64,000 bases of DNA, taken from assembly GCA_017590115.1 (NCBI GenBank), contig JAGGNK010003335.1, positions 5,518,001 through 5,582,000 of the forward strand. Direction: 5' to 3'. Made by a program: the position numbers and the translations under genes. The notes below the pieces were generated by a model that was given only the letters and a program-made list of their open reading frames with translations, had not been told where the DNA came from and did not search any database. This DNA comes from Montifringilla adamsi. Its lineage: Eukaryota > Chordata > Aves > Passeriformes > Passeridae. Each line of letters begins with the position of its first letter. The first letter of the stretch is position 1. Shown here one piece after another: positions 38,798 to 51,366 of the stretch.

Positions 38798-40799
38798 CAT
38801 TTCTTCTCATCCTGAGGTGCTGCGGGTCCTGCCCTGGAAGGTGACCAGTTTAATGTGTGCTGCACTGGTGTACCAGTCTGGAGATGGCACAAACAGCACA
38901 AATTTGGATAGTGGGGATCCTGCAAGGTTACAGCAAGGTTGCTCTGCAGCAACATTCATCCAGCTAACATCTTGCATTTTCAAAACACATTAGTTGGTAA
39001 AAACTTTGGCATCAGCACTCTCACCATGTCCTGCCCTTATTCAGAAGTTAAGGAGAAAGTCAGGGAAGTGCAGAGGAATAGCAAAGAACCAGGTAATTCA
39101 ATGACATTTCTTTCTGGAGAGGATGGTGCAGGGAAAGCAGAAAGCAAAGTACAGTTCCTAAGAAAATCCCTGGTTTCCTGCTATCAGCAGGAAACACAGC
39201 ATTGTTTTTTGTGGGCAGGTTTTGTCCTGCTTAAACCCTCCTCTGCAGAGAAGACCCTTTACCTGGCTAATTCATCAGAATTCCAGTGCAATGCTGGGCA
39301 GGCAGCTGGGACCTTGGGACAAGATTTGGAATCAAGGTGGACAACAAAAGGTTTGGAAGGAACCAGTAAGGAATGGGTAAGTACAGCCACCAAAGTGGCT
39401 TCTTCAGCGGAGCAGAAATCTCTGCAGAGAGCTCCAGAGTGAGTGTCAGATTTAATCTTTGTCTAGACAGTTAAACCCTACTCTGCCTCAATTTCCCCCA
39501 TATGAAACCTCTCCAGGACATTCTAGGAATAAGGTGTCTGAAAAGATTTCTTGGAACCATGGTAATAGGGGTCACACAAATACCCACAAGCATGTTGGAT
39601 TTCTTATTAAAGCCCCTCTGAGGTTCACAGATAAAATCCACATATAAAACTGAAATTTAATTACACAAAAATACTTTGAAGCTGAGATTTGAAGGCTCTG
39701 CTGCAAGAAACTTGAATTTCAGTAAAAAAATGATAAATGCTGCATCCTTGAAAGTAACGGGAAAAACAAATCACCTGGACTACCATATTAAAAAGCATAT
39801 TGAAAAGCAAGATATGCTGGCAAAATGTGGCCAGCTGCACTTTGTGTACCAACCTGACACCAGCATCTTGAAACTTTTACATCTGCAGAGCAAAATGATT
39901 TATGGAAGCTGTTCTTTATCATTCAGGCTTATAAGTCTTATGTCACATAAAACCCCTTGGCACTGGAAGAACATTCTGATTGTGATGGGAAGCGGCTGCA
40001 GGAGGGGGAGCAGTGACAGCTTCCATCACCTGGGCTGCCCAGCATCCTTCTCATTCTGTTGGCATACACCAGCTTTGCACAGAACAGACAGGACCTAGTT
40101 AGAGAGCAGCTATTCAACAATTTTATTTTTCTTATCTTATATCCTCAACCCTATTTTCAACTATTCAAATGCAGCTCTGAAGGCAGAAATGATTCATTGC
40201 TCCCTGGATTTTTCTGTAACACACTTCACCATTAAATCGTCTTCAGAAATACTCGTGAGCACCTTTGACATGTTTGCTTTAGCTGAGTTATGTGGCCTCA
40301 GAGAAGGATTACTTGCCATAAAGAACTTTTTAGCCCTTCTGCCTCATTTCTGCTCAGCATGCTTCCAGCCCTGACCTGTCCAAAATCTCCCATTCCTGCT
40401 GAGCTTCAGTCACCCCACCTCAGTGAGTGTAACTGTGACTGACAGCCCTCACCAGTCACCCCACGGACAGCTGGTGCCCATCTCCCCTCCCCGCAGCCGG
40501 GATCTTGCATCCCCTCCAGATCTGATGCCTCCCAGGTCCAGCAGAGGCTGATGGAACAAAGCATGGCCTGCTCTTGCCTCTGCAGGGACAGCCCCCACCA
40601 CTCCTCAGCAAAGGAATTTCTCTGCCAAAACCAGAGCTTTTCCCTGAGTCTGTGCAATCTGCACCTGAGTTTGCATCTCAGAACTTGGCCCCACTTGTGC
40701 TGTGCCAAAACCCCCAGTGCTCAGCCCACCTCTGCTCTCCAGACCACCAGCCTGCTTCAACATGTGTTTCATCAACTCTTCCAACCAACAGTATTTAAA

Positions 40800-40952
40800 A
40801 TCATAGAACCACACAAGGGTTTGGGTTGGAAGAGACCTCAAAGAGCATCCAGTTCCACCCTCCCCGTATCTTTCACCAGACCAGCTTGCCCCAAGCTCCA
40901 CCCAACATGGTCTTGAACATTTCCAGCGACTGGGCAGCTACAGCTTCTCTCC
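40800..40952 (-). mobile_element. CR1 3' fragment (antisense on +)
   Basis: The plus strand reads 'atcatagaaccacacaaggg', 'tttgggttggaagagacctc', 'ttgccccaagctccacccaa' and 'tggtcttgaacatttccagc'. Confidence 0.9.
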
Positions 40953-43900
40953 ATTCCTTCTTCCTATGAAAATAGTATTTTAATTTTTTCCTATATTTTA
41001 ATTTTTTCCTTCTCAACTGCCATCAATTGTATCTCATTATCTCTTTGTGTGTGACATTAAATGGCTGTGCTAGCCACCACCTTCTCCCTATACAAGCGAT
41101 TAAAGACCACAGCACAGAGATTTCTCTGTACTGAAAGAACAGGATCCTAGGTCCTACCATTTTGGTGAGGGCTGATAATATTGACTTTTTAGGCCAATTG
41201 CAGTATACATGCCTTGTTTACATTTAATGATCACAAATTAAAATCAGCTCAACGAACTGAACATTTGAGGAATGCACAGTGCACTATATATAATGAATTA
41301 CTGTTGATTAAGTCTATAAATTAAATATCAACACAATCTTTAAATATACATTTAATTTAAAACACACCAGAAACCCAGTGGGCCAAATGAAAGACTGTTT
41401 AATGCTAGGTTATTTTCCAGCATAGCCACCATATGCCACACACCACAAATAACAGTATTCATCACATCAAGAGTCTGGAGACAGTTTCTTTTTAAGATCT
41501 TTAGCACAGCACTCATCACAAATATTGTCAGCCAGATGCTCTGTTTTCCCAAGAAATAATGCATGCTTAATGTGAAGAAGAGCCCAGAAATTCTTTCAGA
41601 ATGCATGACCATGTGCACATCACAACAACCACATCACAGAAACAGTTAAATGGTGTCCATCCTCAGAGATGGTTCCTGGCTGAACATGAGCCTTCCTCAC
41701 GTGCTCCAACCAGCCCTTTCTCTGTGTCTCCTTTATGAAGAGACACAGAAGCAACATTCACAATATATTTATTTACCCACCAAAGGTCAGATACAAATTA
41801 GTACACCATAAAGAGCCAAAACACCAGCCCTGCAATTGCTTTTGAAATATCTTATTTAGGTTAAACCTTGGTGGCAAGAAAACTACTGAAATCAACATTC
41901 AAATGTAGTTACTGCTCACAATGGTAATGCCAAAGTTAAAAACTTCCAATGCAAAACCCTCAGCCAGTACAAGTATTAATAAGATCAGTGGTTGACTTGT
42001 AGATGCCAGTATTTATTATCCATTCTGTAAATTATGGCTTTGCTAATGAAATGATTTTCACAAACATAACATGACATTCATTCACTAAGATATAACACAT
42101 ACCTGCAGGGCATGCAGTGAAAAGCCTTCTGCGGTATTTTAATTGATGCATAGTCCTTTGTGGCTTATACCCACTTCAAAGTAATCAAATTCTACATTTT
42201 TAATTGGTTCAACTGTGTTATTATTAATTTGGTGAACAATTAATGGTAATTTATGGAGCTATTATTTCATTAGTCCCAGTGCTGTTACAGTGCCACACAT
42301 GATGCCTGCCAAGGTTTGGTTTGGATTCTACATGTGAGCTACAGACATCAGGAGGGCCCAACCAAGGCCAGGGATTCACAGGGCAAAGCTGTGTTCAAAA
42401 ACACATTAAAATATTTTAGAAATGCAGGTCATGCCCTAGAGAGCTACAATGAAAATATGGACAAAGCCAGAAGACGGAATGGGAAATCAAGGCATAGTTA
42501 AGAGAAAATTACTTGTGTTGAAAGAGTAAACCTTCTCTCCCTACTCCTGAGCTGTACTGACAAATCCCCAAAAAAGTCATAAACTAGTGTGGGAAAAATT
42601 GTTTCTTCTTGCCAAATTCTGATTTTGTGTCTTTTCACTCTGGTGACCAACTCAGCTACCAGTATTAGGGATTTCTCTGTCTCTAGCAAGACCCCAGGTG
42701 AATGAGTGAATGTTCCTGTCAGTGGAACACACACAGTGCTTCTGTCAATAATTCTAGATGGAAGGGATTTAATAAGCATTAGCTAGACTATGCTCTTTGA
42801 ACAGGTGACATGAATATTCTTTCATTTTTCTTATGTTTCATCTTTTGCTAAAATCCTAATTTCTCTATCTTTCCTGCTATTTTCTCCCTTCTCCTTACTA
42901 AGACTACATTGAGCAAGGCAGCAAAATGCCAACACATGGAATTGAAAAGATTGCCTCTGATCCTACAAAAAGGGCATCCTGTAAGTGAAAATGCCTCTAA
43001 CTAGTGCCAAAAGCTGAGAGACGCTGCTTTTTAGTCCAGGTCAGATCAAGGAGGATGTCGTTTTCCACCCCGATTTCATTATAAGAAGGATATGACAGTG
43101 CTCCTGCCATGAGTCAGGCAAACCTCACCTCCAACCATGGGCAGGATGAACTTTTCAGGAAAAATCCCTCAGACGTTCTGCAAAGCAGTGCTTGGATTAC
43201 ACAGGCTCACAGCACAGCAGGGTTGTGGTAATCCTTGATAAACCTCATCAGATATGTTGGAACAAAAGTGTAGGATGAAGCCTGTACCTATTCCTGAAAA
43301 TGAAAAGCACCAGTGGTACCTCAAGGTGTGCACCAAGGGCTGACTTCCACAGGCATCCCTGTTCTTTGCTTCACCTAAAGCTATTCCTGTAATTTTAAAT
43401 CCCCCTGCTGAAGATATGACTGTCTCATTTAATACATTGCAAATCAGCAACTCTCAGTGTAAATCAAAAACGTGGATATAGGAAACATCAAGGATGAAGT
43501 CAGGGACACACTGTGAAAAAAGGCTCTTAATGATTCAGAGTAATATATTTCAGATGTTTAAGCAAACAAAACATTCATAAACTGCAGCAGAACTGCTCCT
43601 TTCAGGCTGAATGGGGCTTCTATTCCCAAGTTATGGAAGATAGTGATTGAAGGAAGGAGAAAAGCCAAGGGCACTAACACAGGGCCAATAGTGTTCCCTA
43701 ATATTTTCATGCAGAGAGGCACAGAAATGCTGATCTTTCGTGATGCTGCCTACTGTGGTCACCTAGTTAACCAACTTTCCCCTACCTTCTTCTCTTAGCA
43801 ATATCTGAGGGGGAGAACTGCTCACTGGAGTTTGTTGTGTGTTTGAAGCATCCTTATCTGCTGCAGGGTTACAGAGGTTGGTAAAAAGGACAGAGATCCC

Positions 43901-46900
43901 TTCTTCCTAATCTCCCATTAATGTAAGGCACATCAGCCCTGTACATGCTTGGAGACCACTCCAAGGAGAAGTCTGGCTGCCCCACCTGCCAGAGCACTAC
44001 TTGTGCAGGAGAGACCTGCATGGGACAGTATCTTGGGGACACCGTCTTAGGGACACCTCAGGTCTAAAGCAGCCTCACTTCAGGACTAGGTGGATTACAT
44101 CACCGAATCTTATGGTTTGCTGCAACTTGCACTGGGAGACACAAACCTGCATTTGCTCAAGGCATGAACAGCATCCAATGTCCAGGAACTCAAAAGAGTA
44201 TTACATGAGAGAAGAGGATGTGAGTTGCTGATGCTTGATGATCGACACCAAGTGGGAGAAGCTGGCATTTGCCCAGGATGTCAAGGTTAACAACCCTTCT
44301 ATTACAAAAAAATTTATGGGTGAATCTGAAATGACTACAGATGGTCAGGTTTTGATTTTGTGTGTCCTTTGAAAGACAGTACTGTCAGCAAAACAGTGCC
44401 TTCTAACCAAATTCTGAAGTTCAATACTCTGTCAGCAAGGAAGAGTGTTGGCTCTTTGACTCATCAAAGTACTGTTTCTTTAGTTAACTCTAGTGACTTT
44501 CCATTTGAGTACTGCTCTGTGGCTGGCTCACCAAGACAAGAATATCTGCACAATTCATAGCTGTTTTTTTTTTTTTTTCTCTCCCCAGTAATATTCCTTT
44601 ATGGAAAGAATGTAAAAATCCTTGGTTTACAGATGGTGAGGTGAAGCAGAGACAGACGTTATTTAGCTGCAGTTACGCGGCGTATCTGAACCAGAACCAG
44701 ACACATGCCTTATTTCCCAAGGTTACTCTTCCAGCCTCTCTGAGATTACTTTATAATCCCATTATGGGTGGAAGAGCAATGTACACACAGCTGCCTCCTT
44801 GGATTGCTCCTCTTAAAGTGTGAGCAAGGTGTGAGTTCTCAGTGATCGTCATGCCCTGCTTTGGCCACGGCTCCTGCGGGGGTTTGCAGAAGGGCAGAGT
44901 GGGGACAGTGACCATCGACCCTGAAAAAACAGCCTCAGAGGAGACTGGGGGCTGGGCTAAAATACACAACCACTGAACTAACAGCCTAACATCACAAGAA
45001 ATCTCAGCTTAAGACTTTCTGCACCTTCATGCTGTTACATTACACTTATAAGTATCTGAGCTGGTATTGCTGGAGTCTTCTGATCCTTGTTCAGCTTTCC
45101 TATGTGCTCTGAAGACAAGCTCTCCCTCCCAAAAGAAAAACAGGATGTGCCATCCCATGACAATATTGTCTATGGAACAAGAACAACAAATCACCTTCTT
45201 TGCTGTGCTGGCACCTTTCCTGCCCATTTTCTACTTCAGCTAGAAGCTTTTCTTTGTCCCCAGTTCTCAGTGAGAAGATGGCCCTGTGTCCTAGGGAGGG
45301 TGTGGTCCCAGCAGCACTGCAGTGGGGCGCCCTGCTCCTCCTGGGCTCCCTCCCAGCCTCATCATCCCAGTATTGGTGTCACATTTATCAGTGAGTGATG
45401 CACACAAACAGAAAATACAATAGACTAACTCATTTATTTCCACTTGTTATTGATGACCTTTCACGACTTTCACAACTCCGCCTCGCTCTACCATCATGAG
45501 TTATGGGGTCATCCGTAACTCAAGGAAATAAATGAAGTTTCCCATCAGCCTTTTGTATATCCCCATTTATTACCTTTTTTATGACCAACCTTTAAAGTTT
45601 TATCCCCTAGTAGCTTGTTTTACAGTGGTGTAACGTTCAGATGCAGGGATGTATATGAATCAGGCCAAAGCATTTTGGTTGTGTTGGGTTTCACTGGAGA
45701 AGAGCTATGGTCATCCACAGGTACAAGGGCTAATTTTTCCACACCATCAGACCATGTCTGGGCCTCTACAAGGAAATTATGCCAATGCTCAGTCTCCTTT
45801 GTTTCTACTAAATGAGATAGTGTTTTTTTATGACAATTCACCTCAAGATCATTTGTGGAACAAGCTTATCCATAGAAATAACAAGATGAATCATATAAAT
45901 TATTGGTTCAAAAAGGTTTGGAGATGTTTGAGAGCTATAGCTAGGGGGTATGATGTGTACACAGTGTTGCCTACAACATGCTGAATAATAATCCTTTAAA
46001 AAACTTCAGGTGCAGCATTTCTGAGCAAGTGCAGTGCTGCTTTAAAAAATACCTTTTGTCTTTGACCTGTCAGTAAAATGCCAGAATACTTAAATCAGAT
46101 GGTATAGTAAGTCCCAAGGTAATACCTAAAATTCTTTGTATTTATCACAGGAGGTCTTGTGCCCTAGATGCTTCAGTGACCAGTTCTGTGGGACAGGGCT
46201 GCCTCTATGTACACCCTCATGGCTGTGCCAATTCCCACAGAGGTGCTGCAGCTCCCTTGGGACCACGATCATAAAACACGAATTAAGCCATGGCCAGTGC
46301 TGTCCTGGGGACAGCCATCCATGAGGTTGTGGGGAGAAATATGGAGCTTGACTTGCTGGACTTGGGGCAAGTGATGTCCCTTGTCCATGCAACAGGAAAT
46401 CACTAAGGTCTAAAATCACAGAATTGTTAAGATTGGAAAAGACCCCTGAAGTCATCAAGCCCAAATGTCAACCCAGCACACTACAATATTTACCACCCTA
46501 TTCACATGTTTTTGAACCCTCTCAGGAATGGTGACCCCACCACTTTTCTGGACAGCCTGTTCCAGGGCTTGACAACCCTCTCCATTAATAACTTTCCTCT
46601 AATAACTAATCTAAACCTTTCCTGGCACAACCCGAGGTCACTGAGGTCAAGCAGTTCCCTGAAGAGTGGCATAGATTAAACCATGAAGAAGACTAGAGCT
46701 GTCTTCCAGAAGTCTTGTGTGACAAAGAAGCTGCAGGTGCAGAAATCAGGCGCTGCTCAGTGCAGGCAAAGGTGAAATATCCAGCCCCAAGCACAGAGCC
46801 CATGGCAGGAGCAGCTGCTGACTGAGGCACTCATGCAATTCTCGGCAGGGCATGAGGGTTAATTTATTCATCTATTATGAACAGAAACCTGCAAGACCAC

Positions 46901-49900
46901 CAGTCTTACACAGCAAGAAAGTCAAAGCAAAGGTATTATTCCATAAGAAGGCAAACAAAACCTTGTGACTTGTCTTTTTGATTGCTATCTATAGGCAGTC
47001 ACAGCAAGGAGCAGTGTCACTGCTCTGTCAAACAGATACTAGAGCCCCAGAACCAGCCCAAGATCAGAAAGGTTGAGGGTAGGGCATAAATGAAGGACAT
47101 TTGCTCTTAAGTTATGAGGAAAATACTGAAACTGCCTACTGAAGCTTTCAAAAAGTGAAAGAATTGGAGACCTGATAATACTGATATATTGCCACACTTC
47201 CAAGGAGTAAGAGAGTGCTATAATAAGGAAATATGGTCAGACTTCAGAACCCAGAGCAGCCTCACAAAATAAAACAAACAGACCTTCAAAAATATTTTTC
47301 AGGCAATTAACTGAAGTCAAGAATATGGAAGGAGCACTGCCTTCTTTTCAAAGGGAAGGCTAGAAAAGAAATTGAAAAGAAACTGTCGCTGAATTAGGGC
47401 CAAATTCCATAGCTCAGGGGACCCTCTTCTACTGACTTTGTGAAAATTCAAGTGACTGCTGACTACAAATTCAAATGTAATGTCCTTCCTTAGACCCAAA
47501 TGAATTTTCACCCTACCTGGACTGCAGGGAGCTCCCCAGCCCCAGTTCATGCAGAAGGGCTTATTCCACCCAGATCAGAAAGTGGAGGAAAGAGGGGACA
47601 GGGGACTTGTGCCAACCTTGAACCATGCCTGTGACCTGATCCTAGAAAAAGAATGTAAGAACCATGATTCCCCCCCTGAAAGGATTGAAAATGAAAGAAT
47701 ACCATGTGTTTAAATAACCACAACAAAGATCAGCAATACAAGACTCTTCACATAAGAAGATCACACTTGTTTCACTTGTACTGGGAAAAAGCATTTCCTC
47801 AATACCCTTTCTCTGCAAAACTATTCCTTGCTTTGCCATCCAGCAGCTTCCCAAGTAACATTTCCCTGCAAGTCCAGGTAGCAAGGGTCTGGAGGAGCTG
47901 AGCAGCAGAGGACATGGCTTGCTGAAGACTTTATTGGCAGTAGGGTAGAAGTCTTTTACAATCCTTCACAGGTGAATGGGGAAAATTCAGTAAGATTCAC
48001 TACCATTATTGAGTATAGTTATTAGCTTTGAACGTTTTCTAAAGTAAGCCTGTCATTAAGACGAATGTCTTGGTAATGGTAGGAATTTCCCAAATGAAGC
48101 ATTAAAAATCCTGTAATGCCTGCACCATTAGCTGACTTGGAAGGCTCCTCCACCCTCTCCAGCTCCATGTCACCATGATCAGTGCCACCTTCAACTCCAT
48201 TCATCTGCTCCCCATCCACCCTGGAGCCTTTCCCATCATGATTCCTACTCTCCACAAAGCCTCTCATGGCTCTGCCTGTGTGGGTCCTTTCTGTCTGCAG
48301 ACAAGGAGGATCTCTGCACTAACCTGGGGTGAAGGAGAACAACATTAGAAAAATTATATCACCCCCACAACTGAACTTCCTATGTAAGGAAATCACAACC
48401 AGAAAAAAATGGGCAAAACCATGTTCTCCTGAAAATACAGCCCAATCATCAGCTAGATCTTGTCCAAGGCTGTGCCCTTCTGCAGCTCTAACCTCTTCCT
48501 CAGCTTGCTCCTGCAGCTCCCCATAACAATATCCTCAAAACCCCATATCCCAGCTTACTCTGCCTTCATTTCTTGTCATTTATACACCGAAATGACACTA
48601 TCCAAAACAACAGAGCAGGTGGCTCCTAACAGATGTGATCTACAATTCAGGATTTTGAAACCGGAAGTGTCCTCCATAATGAACACAGAAAAAGTTGGAG
48701 GTATCCATCTCTGACTTGTGGAGGCAGTGAAAGCCCAAAGTAACAAAGGTATTGATTTAAGCCCTTCAGTCAGATGTCCTGGATGAGGTGGGATGAAAAA
48801 CAGGTGCCTCAGGACACACTTACATCACCTTTCCGTAAATAAAACCCACATTTTCCATTACAAAATGCAATAAAAGTAAATAAATATTTTATAGCCCTGA
48901 AAGGAGCTGACACTTTTTTCTCCCTGCTAGGGTGATGCCAGCTTTGTACTCCCTGTTTCAGTACAACAGAAGTAAATATTTTCAGTATTTGTATATGCTA
49001 TCCATGGAATTCAGGTTCATACCAAGTGTTTGCCAGCATGTATCACAAAAAGGGTCAGCATTAGGGAAAAATTATGACTTATTGAAATGATTTAACATTT
49101 TATACCTGTAAGTCATGATTCCTGTTTTCCATAGCTTGACTTTTAAATTTACCCTGATAATCAAAACTTTAATTTTGACAGAGGTATCACTGAGCCTCTG
49201 CTCTGGTAATACCGCCTGGAGACAGCAAAGATCACCCTGACGTTGAAATGACCTTGGCAAAGTGACTTCTGTTGGAATAACTGGGCTTCCTAGGTTCTTC
49301 TCAAAATAACAGAAATACATCTTCTGTAATGTAATTTAAGAACCAGCTACTAGGCTGTGGGTAGTTTTGATTTTATTGATATTAGTTTAGTGAACGCTGT
49401 ATATTGTAAAACTGATAGAGTGGGAAAATGACTTCACTAGATTATCAAATTTGATGGAGCTGGTAGCTGACTGCAAACATAAGTATAGGAACTATCTCCT
49501 AAGAAGGTACTCAGTATTTCATTGTGGATTTTTTAATGTTTCATATTCAGAACAACCTAAAACAGTGGCCCTGAAAACAATAAAATATGCTTGTGCAATA
49601 CTGCCATTTATGTGCCGTTACACTTCATTATCCCTGTAATCTAACATGGTGGCTCAAAAGGAGAAGGCGAACATTTTCTGAGTGATTTAGCAGGATGCTT
49701 TAATGATGTATTGAAAATGAACATTGACCCTATGTAATAGGTGCTAAACTGACACTCTTAAAGCACTCCATCCGTTTCACTCAGACTGACTATCCTCCTT
49801 AAATCATTGCTGTGTCATTTTTATGATGCAGATCCATCTACTGAGACTATGGGACTGTGAAATGTCATGAAAAAAGCAATAAGAAAAAAAATAAAATTAA

Positions 49901-50960
49901 GTTGCAGGTGGCAAGTATTAGCATTTCAAATATGTTCTGTTGCATTACACTATTATTCCATCTTTGTCAAGGGGCAACAAGATTCAATTCTCACCTTGAA
50001 CAGCCCGTGTTGTTGAATGCATTAGCCCAGGGCATGAGAAGCTCCTGTGCCAACTGAAGGGCATTTTGAAATAAAGGTAAAATATATTTAGGACTAAATT
50101 TGATAGTACACAAGGGTCAGCCCTCCCCCTCAGAGAACAAAGCCACAATTCCTTCTTTTCTTCCCTGTTGTGTTCTTTAGCTCCCAGGCTTTTTACAAAT
50201 TAAAGCCTTGAAACTTTTTGCTCACCAGAAAAGCTGAAATAAAAGGCAGAGAGTCAAGGAGTTAATTGTAATCCTAAAGGTCAGGCTCTCCAGCTGGCAG
50301 GGCTGGCACTGTTTATGCAGTGCAGGCCGAGGACATCAGGACAGCACAAAAGTGCATCCCCTCAGCTCATTTCTAAATCCAGCTTTAAGCTGAAGGGAGA
50401 TGCCTGACTCCAAGTGCAGCCCAACTGCCAGGTTTAAATCCAGTACTGCAAAACATCCAGTATTAAACCTTCCCACTGTAGTAGTAATAAATTTTTTTTC
50501 TGTAGCAGGGACTAAACACTGGGCATTTTTCTAATCGTATTACCAAAAGCTGCTGAACAATTCTTAAGGCAACTTCCAGAAAGCAAATAAAAAATACAAA
50601 TTCATTTTCAGCAGGTTCCTGGCATGGATCGTTTCAGTGCCAATGGATTTGGATTGGCAAAGGTGGGACTGGAAAGAAAGTCTCTATGGGAAGCACTGAG
50701 TGGATTCTGCTCCCAGCCTCATGAACAAGGCACATGGACACCTAGAGCCCTACAGAAGTTGGGCAGGAGTGGAAAGCTTCATCTTTTTCCCAAACTCTCC
50801 TCTTTTCTTACCTCATTTGCCCTTTCATGGTTCCCTCTGAAACCACACTATAATTTCAAAGCTTTGTCCCTATTCACCTCCTAAGAAGTCCTCTCCTCCC
50901 ATCTCAAGTTTTGCATCTCTTCTCCCTGTGACCAACACTGTTCATTCCACACAACTCATC
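40953..50960. other. FSTL4: FSTL4 upstream intron, middle segment
   Basis: I recognise one CR1 copy (46413-46645). A T-run at about 44565-44578 and AT-rich stretches such as 41200-41360 and 42180-42300 are present. No exon of FSTL4 (EF-hand or Kazal type) was recognised on the minus strand, and ORFs here are short and without known motifs. Confidence 0.65.
46413..46645 (-). mobile_element. CR1 3' fragment, second subfamily (antisense on +)
   Basis: The plus strand reads 'aaatcacagaattgttaaga', 'ttggaaaagacccctgaagt', 'catcaagcccaaatgtcaac', then 'caggaatggtgaccccacca', 'cagcctgttccagggcttga' and 'taatctaaacctttcctggc'. This is the reverse complement of a CR1 3' region. It differs from the 'ggatggggcttggag' copies and resembles the 9571 remnant. 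Confidence 0.9.
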
Positions 50961-51366
50961 ACAGGCTGAGAGAGTTGGGGTTCTTCAGCCTGGAGAAGAG
51001 AAGGCTCCAGGAAGACCTTAGAGCCCCTTCCAGTGCCGAGAGGGAGCAACAAGAGAGCTGGAGAGGGACTTTGGACAAGGGCATGGAGTGACAGGGTAAG
51101 GGGGAATGGCTTTGAATTGGAGGAGGGTGGTTTTAGGTATTATTGAGATATTTAGAAGAAATTGTTCCCTGTGAGGATGGTGAGGCCCTGGCACAGGCTG
51201 CCCAGAGAAGCTGTGGCTGCCCCATCTCTGGAAGTGTCCAAGGCCAGGCTGGACTGGGCTTGAAACAAGCAGGTCTAGTGGAAGGCGTCCCTGCCCATGG
51301 CAGGGGGTTGGAATGAGATGAGCTTTAAGTTCCCCTCCAACCCAAACTATTCTGCAATTCTGTGAC
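50961..51366 (+). mobile_element. CR1 3' end, about 400 bp
   Basis: This copy contains 'acaggctgagagagttgggg', 'ttcttcagcctggagaagag', 'ggagagggactttggacaag', 'gatggtgaggccctggcaca', 'ggctgcccagagaagctgtg', 'ccctgcccatggcaggg' and a tail ending 'attctgcaattctgtgacc'. It is less diverged than the 26775 copy, so probably younger. The 166-codon minus-strand ORF overlapping it is a shadow of repeat sequence. Confidence 0.96.

Larger units (their letters stand above)
31613..40799. other. FSTL4: FSTL4 upstream intron, CR1-rich segment
   Basis: This intronic segment carries four CR1 fragments (33903, 36083, 37261, 38683), with two more at its edges (31459, 40800), and the 23-bp tandem repeat at 34802. 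ORFs such as 38939-39442 (+, 167 codons) show no domain I recognise. A T-run lies at about 36812-36827. Confidence 0.7.

Noticed and set aside
38939..39442. Plus-strand 167-codon ORF
   Set aside because: No signal peptide, domain or family resemblance that I recognise. It lies within the FSTL4 intron, and one ORF of this length is expected by chance in a window this size.
48022..48267. Minus-strand 81-codon ORF rich in acidic residues and glycine, suggesting an EF-hand-like exon of FSTL4
   Set aside because: It has no EF-hand DxDxDG loop spacing, no match to the FSTL4 EF-hand region and no convincing splice boundaries.
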